Shown: positions 41,528 through 49,801 of the stretch, piece by piece
Layout of the letters: every line of letters starts with the position of its first letter
Numbering within the stretch: the stretch's first letter is position 1
Assembly: GCF_043497005.1 (NCBI RefSeq)
Contig: NZ_JBIEKE010000001.1
Coordinates: 620,001 to 684,000 of the forward strand
Reading direction: 5' to 3'
DNA from: Halobacillus_A sp043497005
GTDB taxonomy: Bacteria > Bacillota > Bacilli > Bacillales > Halobacillaceae
DNA: 64,000 bases
Notes under the pieces: generated by a model
Seen by the model: the letters and a program-made list of their open reading frames with translations, nothing else
What the model was told of the DNA's origin: nothing
Database searches by the model: none
Made by a program: the position numbers and the translations under genes

Positions 41528-42355
41528 TTGCTGAGAGGATTCAATACGGCGGCTTCAGGAATGATAGCCAACCAGCGCATGCAGGAAACCCTATCAAACA
41601 ACATAGCGAACTCAGATACGCCAGGTTATAAGGCGGATCAAGGTACAATGAGAGCTTTTCCAGAGTTATTGCTGCAGCAGATGGGCGGAGAAACGATTCC
41701 GACGAGCAATGGAGGCTTGACCCTTCCCACGCAGAAAGAACTCGGAACTCTAAACACTGGCGTTTATATGCAGGAGGCCGTACCTGATTTTTCTCAGGGC
41801 GATTTAAGGGAGACAGGGAATACGACAGACCTGGCTCTCTTAAATGGCAATTTACCGGACGATGAAGGCTTTCTTTTTTTTAATGTGCAAAATAGTGACG
41901 GTGAGGTTCGTCAAACCCGTAACGGTAATTTTACTGTAGATGGCGAAGGGTTTCTTACGACGAACCAGGGCTACTATGTACTGGACAGTGACGGGGAGCC
42001 CATTCAAACAGATGGAATGGAATTCACGGTTCAAGAAAACGGCATCCTTGAAATGGGAGATGAAAATGTTCAGCTTGGGTTAGCGTATGCTGCTAATTCA
42101 GCAGATATGGTCAAAGAAGGCGACGGCCTTTTTATCCCAGGGGAGGAAGCAGATCCAGTGGAAAATGCACGTGACGTCGACGGCGTGAATTTTGAAGTGA
42201 GACAAAATCATGTCGAAGGTTCAAATGTGGATCCATCTCGAACAATGACTGAAATGATGAATACATACCGCACGTTTGAAATGAACCAGCGGGCATTAAA
42301 GGCCTATGATCAAAGTATGCAGAAAACGGTCAATGAAGTAGGTAAACTAGGGTAG
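41528..42355 (+). CDS. flhO: Flagellar rod/hook-basal body protein FlhO
   Basis: Axial basal-body protein of 275 residues. It begins with the rod-family helix FNTAASGMIANQRMQETLSNNIANSDTPGYK (split here: NNIANSDTPGYKA is the signature) and ends with the matching C-terminal helix NVDPSRTMTEMMNTYRTFEMNQ. TTG start at 41528, preceded by AAAGGAGCG. Paired with flhP downstream; the two rod proteins flank the outer face of the wall. Confidence 0.93.
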   Translation: MLRGFNTAASGMIANQRMQETLSNNIANSDTPGYKADQGTMRAFPELLLQQMGGETIPTSNGGLTLPTQKELGTLNTGVYMQEAVPDFSQGDLRETGNTTDLALLNGNLPDDEGFLFFNVQNSDGEVRQTRNGNFTVDGEGFLTTNQGYYVLDSDGEPIQTDGMEFTVQENGILEMGDENVQLGLAYAANSADMVKEGDGLFIPGEEADPVENARDVDGVNFEVRQNHVEGSNVDPSRTMTEMMNTYRTFEMNQRALKAYDQSMQKTVNEVGKLG

Positions 42356-42367
42356 GAGGAGTCGACT

Positions 42368-43180
42368 ATGAATCTATCAATGCTGCAAGCTTCCAATACA
42401 ATGGGACAGCTTCATCATAAGCTTGATTTAATCGGCCACAATATGGCCAACACAAGGACACCAGGTTATAAAAGCAGACAAGCTGACTTCGCTTCCCTGC
42501 TCTCACAGCAAATCAACAATCAGTCGGATGAAGAAGCTGAAGTGAATCGTTTAACGCCAGAGGGCATCCGTGTTGGTTCAGGAGCAAAATTAGCACATAC
42601 GAATATTGATCTTACTCAAGGGGTAATGGAAGAAACTGGACGGGGATTAGATATTGCTTTACGAGAAGACAATCATCTGTTTCAATTGCAAGTAGAAACA
42701 GAAGCGGGCCTTGAAACCCAGTACACGCGAGCGGGGAATTTTTACTTAAGTCCTATGGAAAATGGACAAGTGATGCTTACAAATTCTAATGGCCGTCCTG
42801 TGCTTGATGACAATGAAGCGCCGTTAACATTTATAGATAATATGGAAGAGATCAGCGTGCGGGAAGATGGAGCGATTATGGTAACACGCGATGGCGTGCA
42901 GGAAGCGGAAGGTCAGCTTGGTGTTGTCGAAGCGGTTCGACCACGTATGCTTGAAGCTGCCGGAGGAAATCGGTTCCGTATTCCAGAAGAAGCTGAAGCT
43001 GAAGGCATTCTGGCCGGTACAGAGGCACAAGTGGCATCAGGCACACTGGAATCATCAAATGTGGATCTGGCAAAGCAAATGACCGACATGCAAAATGCAC
43101 AGCGTGCTTATGAATTTAACTCCCGCTCCATCTCAACTGGAGATGAAATGATGGGACTTGTGAATCAACTAAGATCTTAA
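42368..43180 (+). CDS. flhP: Flagellar rod/hook-basal body protein FlhP
   Basis: Second FlgF/FlgG-like axial protein, 270 residues, with HNMANTRTPGYKSRQADF at the N-terminus and LESSNVDLAKQMTDMQNAQR at the C-terminus. ATG after TAGGAGGAG, 12 bp downstream of flhO, clearly one operon. The C-terminal region interacts with the hook. Located before the epuA-like gene and, in this strain, two inserted accessory genes ahead of fabZ. Confidence 0.93.
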   Translation: MNLSMLQASNTMGQLHHKLDLIGHNMANTRTPGYKSRQADFASLLSQQINNQSDEEAEVNRLTPEGIRVGSGAKLAHTNIDLTQGVMEETGRGLDIALREDNHLFQLQVETEAGLETQYTRAGNFYLSPMENGQVMLTNSNGRPVLDDNEAPLTFIDNMEEISVREDGAIMVTRDGVQEAEGQLGVVEAVRPRMLEAAGGNRFRIPEEAEAEGILAGTEAQVASGTLESSNVDLAKQMTDMQNAQRAYEFNSRSISTGDEMMGLVNQLRS

Positions 43181-43199
43181 GGGTAAGGAGAAGCATTTC

Positions 43200-43472
43200 A
43201 TGGCTACAGAGGAAAAGAACGTAAAGAAGAAACAACTTAGACTACAACCGAAGAAAGATAAGAAGCCTAAGGAAAAGCGGGCGAAAAGTACTCGTCGACG
43301 TCTCATTCCGATTTGGCTTCGAATTCTGCTTGTTCTCGTACTCAGTGCTGCTGCGCTTGCTCTGGGTCTTATGATCGGCTATGGCATCATCGGGGACGGA
43401 GATCCCCTGGACGCGCTTAGCTGGTCAACCTGGCAGCACATTATTAACATCGTAACAGGTGAAACAGAATAA
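43200..43472 (+). CDS. EpuA-family membrane protein (often mislabelled RNA polymerase beta subunit)
   Basis: A 90-residue protein with a very basic N-terminus (about residues 5-38) and one membrane helix (about 39-60), then a short extracytoplasmic tail. This matches the EpuA-type family commonly annotated as DNA-directed RNA polymerase subunit beta, although nothing here resembles RNA polymerase. ATG after AAGGAG, 19 bp after flhP. Role unknown; its linkage with fabZ and flagellar genes is common in Bacillaceae. Terminator at 43520. Confidence 0.75.
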   Translation: MATEEKNVKKKQLRLQPKKDKKPKEKRAKSTRRRLIPIWLRILLVLVLSAAALALGLMIGYGIIGDGDPLDALSWSTWQHIINIVTGETE

Positions 43473-43519
43473 AGGTTGTCTTTTCTTTTATATATGAAGG
43501 GACAAGCTGGTTTATGAAT

Positions 43520-43551
43520 GCACGAGCTTATTAATGGGCCCGTGCTTTTTT
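43520..43551 (+). terminator. Terminator of the mbl-flhOP operon
   Basis: GCACGAGCTT pairs with GGGCCCGTGC (one mismatch), then six T. Confidence 0.75.
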
Positions 43552-43651
43552 GTTGAGGAAAAACCGATCAATCTATCAAAAGGTTTTCAACCCCTCATTT
43601 TGTGGAACTATTCAGTAATAGAAAAAGGACCACGGGGGAGGGAAAGCCACG

Positions 43652-44980
43652 TTGAAAACAGAAGTATTTATCGCCGGAGGAGGAGTAGGCGGGCTTGCTC
43701 TCGCTGCAAAATTGGCGAGCCGCGGCGTTCATGTAACGATCGCAGAACAGCTTAAAACAAAATCGAACGCTTATAAAGGAGAACTGCTTCAGCCGAAAAC
43801 GCTCGCGATTCTTGACCGTCTCGGTGTGCTTGAAGAAATTGAAGCCAGTGGTCATGTTATTGATCAGCTTCGGTTTCACGAAATTAACAGCCGGCCAAAT
43901 GACTTACCAGAGCCGCTCCAGCTTACCGAATTAAACTACAGCCGAGTAGCGAGCTTCTATGATCATGCCCTCATGGTGCCGCATGAAAGGACAAAAGATA
44001 TTTTACGAGAAAAAGGGAAGGATTATGAAGAGTTTTTCCATTATCTCCCCGGCGCTCGTTTTCTAGGTTTTGAAGGCGGAATGGCGCAAGTTCGTCATCA
44101 AAAAAAGATTTTTCACATTGAAGCGCAAGTATACATTGGAGCTGAAGGACGTACCTCCCCGACGCGAGACGCGATGAACGTCAGCGTGAAGCGGATGGAT
44201 TACAATCACCATTTTCTAACTGTTACTATTCCGCGCCCGGAGACGTTTACTAAAGGGAAAATCATAACAACGACTGGCAGTTTTCTCGGATTGTTTCCTT
44301 TGCCCGACAATGAAGTACGTACCGTTTATTTAATTAAAGCCGGTGAATTTAAAAAAATAAAAGAAAAAGGACTGCAGCATCTCTATCGAGCATACGCCGA
44401 GTTGGAACCGGAGCTTGCCGAAACGGTAAAATCACTGGATGACTGGCGTCAGATTCAGCTGATGATTCCCTTTACGTACCACGTCGACCGCTACTATTCA
44501 GGCAACCTTGCTTTAATCGGTGATGCCGCACATACAGTGCATCCGATGGCTGGAGAGGGAATGAATCTTGCTATTCAAGATGCTGATGTCCTCGGTGAGC
44601 TGCTCGCCTGGTGTAAAGAGGAGGGCAAACCGTATCATGAGAAGCTTCATTATTATGAAGACGTGCGTAAACCGCGTGTTTCATTTTTATTAACATTAAG
44701 CCACATGTCTGCACTCGTCTATTCATTTCCAAACCCGTGGTGGCGAAAACTGCGCATGCGGGCTGTGCAGCGAATTTACGATGACGACCAGCTTCATGTC
44801 AAACAAATGCTTAACATCTCAGGTCTTGGACGATGGAATTTTTCACTAGTTGACCGTGCGATACAGGGGAGTCTCCTTCCCGTCCGTTCGAAACAAATCA
44901 GTGATCATAAGCAGAATCAAAAGTTATTTAGCGAAGCGGAAGATTATCCGTGGAGATTTGAACAAAAAGGGAAGGTGTAA
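43652..44980 (+). CDS. FAD-dependent aromatic-type monooxygenase
   Basis: A 442-residue class A flavoprotein hydroxylase (PF01494/UbiH-like). It has the dinucleotide motif GGGVGGLALAAKLASRG, the middle region, and the second FAD motif GDAAHTVHPMAGEGMNLAIQ. These enzymes hydroxylate aromatic rings or quinones with NAD(P)H and oxygen. The start is TTG at 43652 behind GGGAGGGAAAGCC. Only three bases separate it from the methyltransferase gene, so they form a two-gene unit that hydroxylates and then methylates some substrate. The substrate is unknown; a quinone or secondary metabolite are the options. Confidence 0.85.
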   Translation: MKTEVFIAGGGVGGLALAAKLASRGVHVTIAEQLKTKSNAYKGELLQPKTLAILDRLGVLEEIEASGHVIDQLRFHEINSRPNDLPEPLQLTELNYSRVASFYDHALMVPHERTKDILREKGKDYEEFFHYLPGARFLGFEGGMAQVRHQKKIFHIEAQVYIGAEGRTSPTRDAMNVSVKRMDYNHHFLTVTIPRPETFTKGKIITTTGSFLGLFPLPDNEVRTVYLIKAGEFKKIKEKGLQHLYRAYAELEPELAETVKSLDDWRQIQLMIPFTYHVDRYYSGNLALIGDAAHTVHPMAGEGMNLAIQDADVLGELLAWCKEEGKPYHEKLHYYEDVRKPRVSFLLTLSHMSALVYSFPNPWWRKLRMRAVQRIYDDDQLHVKQMLNISGLGRWNFSLVDRAIQGSLLPVRSKQISDHKQNQKLFSEAEDYPWRFEQKGKV

Positions 44981-44983
44981 TGG

Positions 44984-46069
44984 ATGAATGAATGGGTAAA
45001 TGCTATGCAGGCACGCAAATGGATGAAAAAAAATGAATCGTTTTTACCGGTCTGGCACGCGTATGTCGGATCTGAACTGCAATTATTCGATTATTTTAAA
45101 AAAGCACGAACGGTTGAATCAGTCAGTGAAGAAACAGGGTATCCGGCGGATTTAATCAGCTCATGGGTGCGCGTTGGTGTGGCCGTGAAACATATGAAGC
45201 GCCGGCCGAACCAAACTTTTCGCACGTCAAAAAAACGCTGCGCTTCGATCATAGGCAACAATGCTTCCCCTGGAGTCAAAGCCTTGTTAAAAGAAATCAT
45301 GGAGCTGCACATGCCGACTTTACTGAACTATCCAGAGTACATGAGATCTCAGAAGCGAGCGCGCTTTGATCATGAGATGCATGGAGAGGTCGTTGCCGAG
45401 ACGTCCGCCTTACTCGAACACTTCGCAATAAAGAAAATTAAAAAGATGATCCGCGACCGCAATGTCAAAAGCATCGTCGATTTAGGCTGCGGCCACGGAG
45501 GTTATTTAAGAAAACTAGCCGATGATCATCCGGATGTTGAAATGATCGGCGTAGATATTAATAAAAACGTAATCATTCAAGCACGGGAGCAGTCCCAGGG
45601 CTATTCCAATATCCGATTTGAAGTGGGGGATATTAATTCCTGGACACCGGTAGAAGGCAATGTGGATGTCATTTTACTTCACAACATTTTTCATTACATT
45701 CATCCGGACTCACGTACCGGACTGCTTGATCACTTAAACAGTTATGTAGCGAAAGATGGGTTGATATCCGTTATTACGCCAATAAGCGATACAGAGCACG
45801 GAGAAGCCTTTTCCTCTGCTTTCAACAGCTTCTTTGTCGCTCATTCGAACCTTTTTGCACTGCCGAATAAGCCGCAGCTGCAGGACATTTCAGAATGCTG
45901 TCAATTTGAACTGTTTGACCTTGATCCGATTATTAAAGAAGGCTCATGGTATACATTCTGGCTCAGTCCAAGCGTCCATATTAAAGAGCTGCACCAGCGA
46001 ACAGGTACGGATGACAGTGAGCAGTCAATCACTGAACATAAGCATGCTGAGCTGACACAAACTTCATAA
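44984..46069 (+). CDS. Class I SAM-dependent methyltransferase with N-terminal dimerisation-like domain
   Basis: A 361-residue methyltransferase. Motif I is VDLGCGHGGYLRKLA, followed by the acidic SAM-ribose residue in MIGVDINKN and motif IV region VDVILLHNIFHYIHP. The first about 150 residues have a winged-helix character (ETGYPADLISSWVRVGVAV), like O-methyltransferases that act on polyketides and phenolics. ATG at 44984 directly behind the monooxygenase. A bidirectional terminator follows at 46195. Probably O-methylates the product of the upstream hydroxylase; that is inference. Confidence 0.82.
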   Translation: MNEWVNAMQARKWMKKNESFLPVWHAYVGSELQLFDYFKKARTVESVSEETGYPADLISSWVRVGVAVKHMKRRPNQTFRTSKKRCASIIGNNASPGVKALLKEIMELHMPTLLNYPEYMRSQKRARFDHEMHGEVVAETSALLEHFAIKKIKKMIRDRNVKSIVDLGCGHGGYLRKLADDHPDVEMIGVDINKNVIIQAREQSQGYSNIRFEVGDINSWTPVEGNVDVILLHNIFHYIHPDSRTGLLDHLNSYVAKDGLISVITPISDTEHGEAFSSAFNSFFVAHSNLFALPNKPQLQDISECCQFELFDLDPIIKEGSWYTFWLSPSVHIKELHQRTGTDDSEQSITEHKHAELTQTS

Positions 46070-46194
46070 GCTGAAATAAAAGCAATTTTCACAGGGGAAA
46101 AATCGAATCATTCACGATCATTCAAAAATGAATGCCTTAGACTTCTGTGGGAACAACACGAACCAGTACCTTTAGAATATGAACTGTAACAGAG

Positions 46195-46235
46195 AAAGAC
46201 CCGAACCAATTCACAGTGGAATGGTTCGGGTCTTT
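46195..46235. terminator. Bidirectional terminator
   Basis: AAAGACCCGAACCA pairs perfectly with TGGTTCGGGTCTTT. It separates the + methyltransferase gene from the convergent small - gene. Confidence 0.93.
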
Positions 46236-46256
46236 ATTGGGTAACATTTTGTGTCG

Positions 46257-46403
46257 TTATGGTTTTCCTCGTCCTCGCACTACTTTCATAATGATAATAA
46301 TCGCTGCCACAATCAACAACAGATTAATGAGGCCGCCAGCAATATCGAGTACAAGACCGAGTAGCCAAATGATAAGTATAACAATTACTATCGTCCACAG
46401 CAT
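46257..46403 (-). CDS. lmo0937-family small membrane protein
   Basis: A 48-residue hydrophobic protein (MLWTIVIVILIIWLLGLV..., ending KVVRGRGKP) with two membrane helices separated by AGG. It has the typical lmo0937-family start MLWTI and is preceded by AAAGGAGGTTAG, a near-perfect ribosome binding site. Such proteins are frequent, often stress-induced, and have no established function. It shares the bidirectional terminator at 46195 with the gene on the other strand. It diverges from fabZ. Confidence 0.8.
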   Translation of the reverse strand: MLWTIVIVILIIWLLGLVLDIAGGLINLLLIVAAIIIIMKVVRGRGKP

Positions 46404-46470
46404 AAGCTAACCTCCTTTAATGATAAGATTTCCTCAGCTTTAAGATTTGAAACCTTTTTACGGAAAAATT

Positions 46471-46499
46471 TTGTCCAAATGAGTCGATACCTTTATAAT
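46471..46499 (+). promoter_or_regulatory. fabZ promoter
   Basis: TTGTCC (46471-46476), 17 bp, TATAAT (46494-46499), about 30 bp upstream of fabZ. Confidence 0.75.
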
Positions 46500-46530
46500 A
46501 AGAGTAGTTTGTACGGAAAGGAGCTTTTTT

Positions 46531-46953
46531 ATGCTAGATATACAAGAGATTAAAGAAATCATCCCGCACCGCTATCCATTTCTTCTTATCGATCAAGTCG
46601 AAGAAATCGAAGAAGGCAAGCGTGCGGTCGCTTACAAAAACGTAACGATGAACGAACCATTCTTCCAGGGTCATTTTCCGGACTACCCGGTTATGCCCGG
46701 TGTCCTCATCACAGAAGCACTCGCTCAAACTGGAGCCGTGGCCATGCTGAAAAAGGAAGAAAACCAGGGCAAACTCGCCTTTTTTACCGGAATTGATAAA
46801 TGCCGCTTCAAACGTCAAGTGAAGCCTGGCGACCGACTCAAACTTGAAGTCGAAATCGTTCGCCTTAAAGGGCCGATGGGCAAAGGAAAAGCTACGGCTA
46901 CAGTAGACGGCGAAGTGGCTTGTGAAGCAGAAATTATGTTTGCTCTTAAATAA
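46531..46953 (+). CDS. fabZ: 3-hydroxyacyl-ACP dehydratase FabZ
   Basis: Dehydrates beta-hydroxyacyl-ACP in fatty acid elongation. It has 140 residues with the hot-dog-fold active-site block GHFPDYPVMPGVLITEALAQ (catalytic His and, further on, Glu) and IPHRYPFLLIDQV at the N-terminus. ATG after AAAGGAGC. In B. subtilis fabZ (ywpB) follows flhP directly; here it is separated by accessory genes and has its own promoter. Confidence 0.96.
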   Translation: MLDIQEIKEIIPHRYPFLLIDQVEEIEEGKRAVAYKNVTMNEPFFQGHFPDYPVMPGVLITEALAQTGAVAMLKKEENQGKLAFFTGIDKCRFKRQVKPGDRLKLEVEIVRLKGPMGKGKATATVDGEVACEAEIMFALK

Positions 46954-46989
46954 TTGTTTGATAAACCTTCCTTTTGAGGAGGTCGCCTC

Positions 46990-47200
46990 ACAAATTGCTT
47001 GTCGGTGGATGCTTGTCGCGGCCCGGCCTCAGCTCATTTGGTCAAGAAGTTCACTTGACCAAGCGGGTCTTCGGCTCGCGCTGTTCCCGCGATGCACCGG
47101 ACGTGCTAGCGTCGATGTTGGCCACAGGACGTGGCCGGTTTTAATCGACCAGGCGTCACTACCGAACGCTCCTCGTGACATCAACAGGGATTATTCTAGA
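46990..47200 (+). ncRNA. GC-rich structured element, candidate RNA or mobile repeat
   Basis: Unlike its AT-rich surroundings. It folds into at least three hairpins: TTGGTCAAG with CTTGACCAA (47038-47062, 9 bp perfect), GCGGGTC with GGCTCGC (47063-47079), and a nested stem GTCGAT...ATCGAC (47111-47149) enclosing GGCCAC...GTGGCC. From memory, similar GC-rich blocks occur between genes in many Bacillaceae; unverified. A strong terminator lies about 90 bp further on (47287). The frame open across it from 46922 looks accidental. Together they fill the 570-bp gap 46954-47523. Confidence 0.5.
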
Positions 47201-47286
47201 ACCCATCTATACGTTGTCTGGCTCATTCCAGCTCATGTTTAAACTTATAAAGGAATAGAAGACGCAGATCTCTTAATAGTTAGCAG

Positions 47287-47330
47287 AAAAGCGTCCTGTG
47301 TGGAATTTAATTTCCATACAGGACGCTTTT
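47287..47330 (+). terminator. Strong terminator after the structured element
   Basis: AAAAGCGTCCTGTGTGGAA pairs with TTCCATACAGGACGCTTTT, 19 bp with one G-T wobble. It is 330 bp beyond fabZ, so it ends either a long fabZ 3' UTR or a separate RNA. Confidence 0.88.
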
Positions 47331-47523
47331 AGAATTCTATCTTTCATCGATTTTTTTCAGCGGCCCCTTTTGAGAAACGGTTTTTTTCTTTTTTAACAAG
47401 GATTGTTTCGAATTATCATGAAATCGGATCACCTCGTCAAAATACCAGGTCCTCCATGTATATCCATTTATAAAAATGGACACACTAGCAATCGTAAACC
47501 TAACTATCAAGGAGGAATACCTA

Positions 47524-47754
47524 ATGAAAAACGCTCTACTCAAACTACTCATCGCCATGCTAGCTGTATCTGTTCTTGGAGCTTGTGCTTCTGAAGAAGA
47601 GCCGGCGCAAGACGAAGAAAACATGGAAGAACAAGAAAACCAAGACGAAGAGAACATGCAGGAAGACGAAGAAAACATGGAAGAAGATCAAGAAGATATG
47701 AACGAAGAAGATCAATCGAACGAAGATACGATGAAAGAGGACGAAGAAGAATAA
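47524..47754 (+). CDS. Small acidic lipoprotein
   Basis: A 76-residue lipoprotein: signal peptide (1-20), lipobox LGAC (Cys21), then an almost wholly Glu/Asp/Asn/Met tail with imperfect repeats of DEENMEE. No fold is apparent. ATG 47524 follows AAGGAGGAATA. Such low-complexity acidic lipoproteins are common in halophilic bacilli; they may bind cations at the membrane face, which is only a guess. Terminator at 47773. Confidence 0.8.
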   Translation: MKNALLKLLIAMLAVSVLGACASEEEPAQDEENMEEQENQDEENMQEDEENMEEDQEDMNEEDQSNEDTMKEDEEE

Positions 47755-47772
47755 TCCTCCATCCAGCTATGT

Positions 47773-47803
47773 AAAGCCGCGCCTGGCTTCAGGAGCGGCT
47801 TTT
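47773..47803 (+). terminator. Terminator between convergent small genes
   Basis: AAAGCCGCGCCTG pairs with CAGGAGCGGCTTT (one mismatch), T-run on the + side. The minus-strand gene ends inside it. Confidence 0.85.
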
Positions 47804-48004
47804 TCCTTTCTCATCAAACTCTGATTCTTGCAGAAACACAGCAATGATAAGTACAGACAGTCCGCCCATCGTAAGGAACGGAACGAGAAAGCCAGGGCGT
47901 TCAAACCATTCGACGACAAACAAGGCGATTCCGAGATAAAATAAACCGGAACCGAACAGAGCCATAAGCTTTGCCACCTGCCTCATCAGCATCCCATCTT
48001 TCAA
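47789..48004 (-). CDS. Small two-helix membrane protein, hypothetical
   Basis: Up to 71 residues, with two hydrophobic helices (about 13-30 and 39-58) and a charged C-terminus (ESEFDEKGKSRS). The start is uncertain: GAAAGATGGGATG gives only a weak ribosome binding site, and starts at the second or third Met are equally plausible. A perfect terminator lies directly upstream on its strand, so it would need its own promoter or read-through. Family not recognised. Confidence 0.5.
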   Translation of the reverse strand: MKDGMLMRQVAKLMALFGSGLFYLGIALFVVEWFERPGFLVPFLTMGGLSVLIIAVFLQESEFDEKGKSRS

Positions 48005-48005
48005 A

Positions 48006-48036
48006 AAAGACTAGGCGGATGATCCGCCTAGTCTTT
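48006..48036 (-). terminator. Perfect palindromic terminator after yjfB
   Basis: AAAGACTAGGCGGAT and ATCCGCCTAGTCTTT, 15 bp arms around a single G, with T-runs on both sides. Confidence 0.88.
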
Positions 48037-48039
48037 CTT

Positions 48040-48219
48040 TTACCCTTTTACATCGATTTGACTCCCTTTTGTAGGATGAGGAACCGATTCAGAGAGCATC
48101 TCCACCATTTGACTGCCCTGCTGCTCTGCATTCGTCTTCGCTTGATCCATGACAGCTATACTCGTCTGCTGTTTTACATTCGCCTGGCTCATCGCTATCG
48201 AAGCGGCCGCTACGTCCAT
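48040..48219 (-). CDS. YjfB-family putative motility protein
   Basis: A 59-residue helical protein beginning MDVAAASIAMSQANVKQQ and containing VMDQAKTNAEQQGSQMVEML, ending with HPTKGSQIDVKG. This is the YjfB putative-motility family, small proteins often controlled by sigma-D in bacilli. Start Met at 48219 follows AAAGGAGTG. It is shorter than 60 codons and easily missed. It lies near other small genes with no flagellar neighbours. Function is unknown. Confidence 0.8.
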   Translation of the reverse strand: MDVAAASIAMSQANVKQQTSIAVMDQAKTNAEQQGSQMVEMLSESVPHPTKGSQIDVKG

Positions 48220-48412
48220 CAGATCACACTCCTTTCTCCCTTACCATCGGCCAATTTGGGAAAAATTGAACAACTAAGTCCCCGATTTATTGTCAATAGG
48301 ACCGACAATTAGGTAGAATAGAAGGAAAGCCCCAAAATATTTTGCACATTTTTAAAAATAGAAGTTTTCCGTTCAACCATGTGTGGAATAGGGGAACGAG
48401 AGGTGATTTCCG

Positions 48413-49036
48413 ATGAAATATAGAACAGCTGAAGACCTAAAACCATTACTGTTCGATGAAGAAGAAAGAGTCGTCAACCAAATCCCGAGGGAGAAAGTAG
48501 ACGTATACGCCTATCTCAACTATAACTTTGATATTACTTACGTACCGGACGACACGATCTACCAATTCGTTTTCCGTCACTTCTTTAAACTGGACAACCC
48601 CAGCTTAACGAACGAATTCGAACACGAATACTTCAAATTGATGGAAGAGCAGCGCAACGAAGAACGCCCAAACATCGTACACATCACAAAGTCCTTGTAC
48701 AACATTAAGAACCACAAAGGAAATCCAACGATGCAATTCCCGCTTGCCGCAGCCATGCTGCACGCCATTAATCCTGTATTCCCATCGTACGACAGCGACA
48801 TAGCGAAAGCTTTTGACTTCTCATCTACCTACCATTTATCCGGGTTCGATAAGAAAATGAAACGCTACATGGGACAATACCAGCACACCTTCAACACTTA
48901 TAAAGAGCTGCTTGAGGATGAAGCGGTCCGGCCTCTGATCAATCACTTCGACGAGAAATTCAGGGAGCACCGTGAACTGCCGGAAGTGAAAAAACTCGAG
49001 CTTATCGTCGCCCAGCTCGGACACACTATGCAATAA
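48413..49036 (+). CDS. Hypothetical protein, 207 residues
   Basis: Soluble protein with alternating charged and aromatic segments (VDVYAYLNYNFDITYVPDD, FRHFFKLDNPS) and a largely helical second half (KKMKRYMGQYQHTFNTYKEL...). No signal peptide, membrane helix or recognisable motif. ATG after GAGAGGTGATTTCC. It is next to the REP array and the RAYT gene, without obvious link. Codon use looks like the surrounding genes. I do not recognise the family. Confidence 0.75.
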   Translation: MKYRTAEDLKPLLFDEEERVVNQIPREKVDVYAYLNYNFDITYVPDDTIYQFVFRHFFKLDNPSLTNEFEHEYFKLMEEQRNEERPNIVHITKSLYNIKNHKGNPTMQFPLAAAMLHAINPVFPSYDSDIAKAFDFSSTYHLSGFDKKMKRYMGQYQHTFNTYKELLEDEAVRPLINHFDEKFREHRELPEVKKLELIVAQLGHTMQ

Positions 49037-49115
49037 TTACCTATACATAACCGTCAGCCCAACGGCCGTCGGTTATTTTTCTTTTCCTCTCTATTTTCTT
49101 GTGTACCATATCTTT

Positions 49116-49210
49116 GTACCAGGTACATAGATAGAGAAAGAGAGTACCAGGTACAGCACAGTAATTGTCGGGTACCTGGTACGCAGAAGTAAAAAAACTG
49201 TACCAGGTAC
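49116..49210. repeat. REP array upstream of the RAYT gene
   Basis: Four exact cores at 49116, 49144, 49172 and 49200, spacing exactly 28, 28 and 28 bp, orientations A, A, T, A. A fifth degenerate site (GTACCATATCT) is at 49103. The array ends 40 bp before the transposase start. The spacers do not resemble each other. Confidence 0.95.
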
Positions 49211-49250
49211 CGCGCTGTGATATACTATTAAAAAATAAAGGAGGTGCTCT

Positions 49251-49796
49251 ATGCCAAGAGTTAAACGAATTTGGTACCCAGGAGCTATGTATCACATTAC
49301 AGCGAGAGGAAACCGCAAAGAAAACATTTTTCATCACGTGTACGATCGAATGAAATACCTGGACACCCTTAAACTAGTCAGCAAGAAGTATCCTTTCAAT
49401 ATTCATGCTTACTGTTTAATGAGCAACCATATCCACTTGCTGCTCGAGACCACCCAGTTTCCCCCGGGGAAAATCCTTCATCTCCTACACCTCAACTACG
49501 CCAAATACTTCAACAAAAAATATGACCACAACGGCCATCTATTCCAAGACCGGTACCATGACAAAATTATTATGGACCGATACTACTTCATGGACGCGTT
49601 CAGCTACATCCATTTAAACCCCAGCCGTGCCAGTCTCCCCGAGGAAGAAAACAACCCCCTTTGGTCCTCCCACTACTATTACACCCACAACGAATCTGAT
49701 CCCATCCTTTCAAAAGAACTATTCCATAATTATCTAGGCAGCACCCCATACAGCCAATGGTTCACCACCCAAAAACTTAAAATAGAAGAAAAATAA
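49251..49796 (+). CDS. REP-associated tyrosine transposase (RAYT), Y1 / IS200-like family
   Basis: A 181-residue single-strand transposase of the Y1 HUH family. It has the N-terminal block YPGAMYHITARGN, the HUH motif His60-Ile-His62 (LMSNHIHLLL), GHLFQDRYHDKII and the catalytic Tyr119 in the motif SYIHLNPSRA. Intact, with AAGGAGGTG upstream. It lacks IS ends; on both sides it is bordered by arrays of the GTACCWGGTAC palindrome, the expected substrate type of RAYTs, which cut and copy REP sequences. Neighbours are unrelated genes on both sides. Confidence 0.92.
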   Translation: MPRVKRIWYPGAMYHITARGNRKENIFHHVYDRMKYLDTLKLVSKKYPFNIHAYCLMSNHIHLLLETTQFPPGKILHLLHLNYAKYFNKKYDHNGHLFQDRYHDKIIMDRYYFMDAFSYIHLNPSRASLPEEENNPLWSSHYYYTHNESDPILSKELFHNYLGSTPYSQWFTTQKLKIEEK

Positions 49797-49801
49797 AAAC
49801 T

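Noticed and set aside
43200..43472. RNA polymerase beta subunit
   Set aside because: A common database label for this family; the 90-residue basic membrane protein shares nothing with RpoB.
46922..47242. 106-residue open frame over the GC-rich element
   Set aside because: It starts inside fabZ, has no ribosome binding site and follows the hairpins of the structured element; the peptide looks unnatural.
49251..49796. Complete IS200/IS605 insertion sequence
   Set aside because: No tnpB or IS left/right ends; the surroundings are REP arrays and the protein has RAYT rather than IS200 features.
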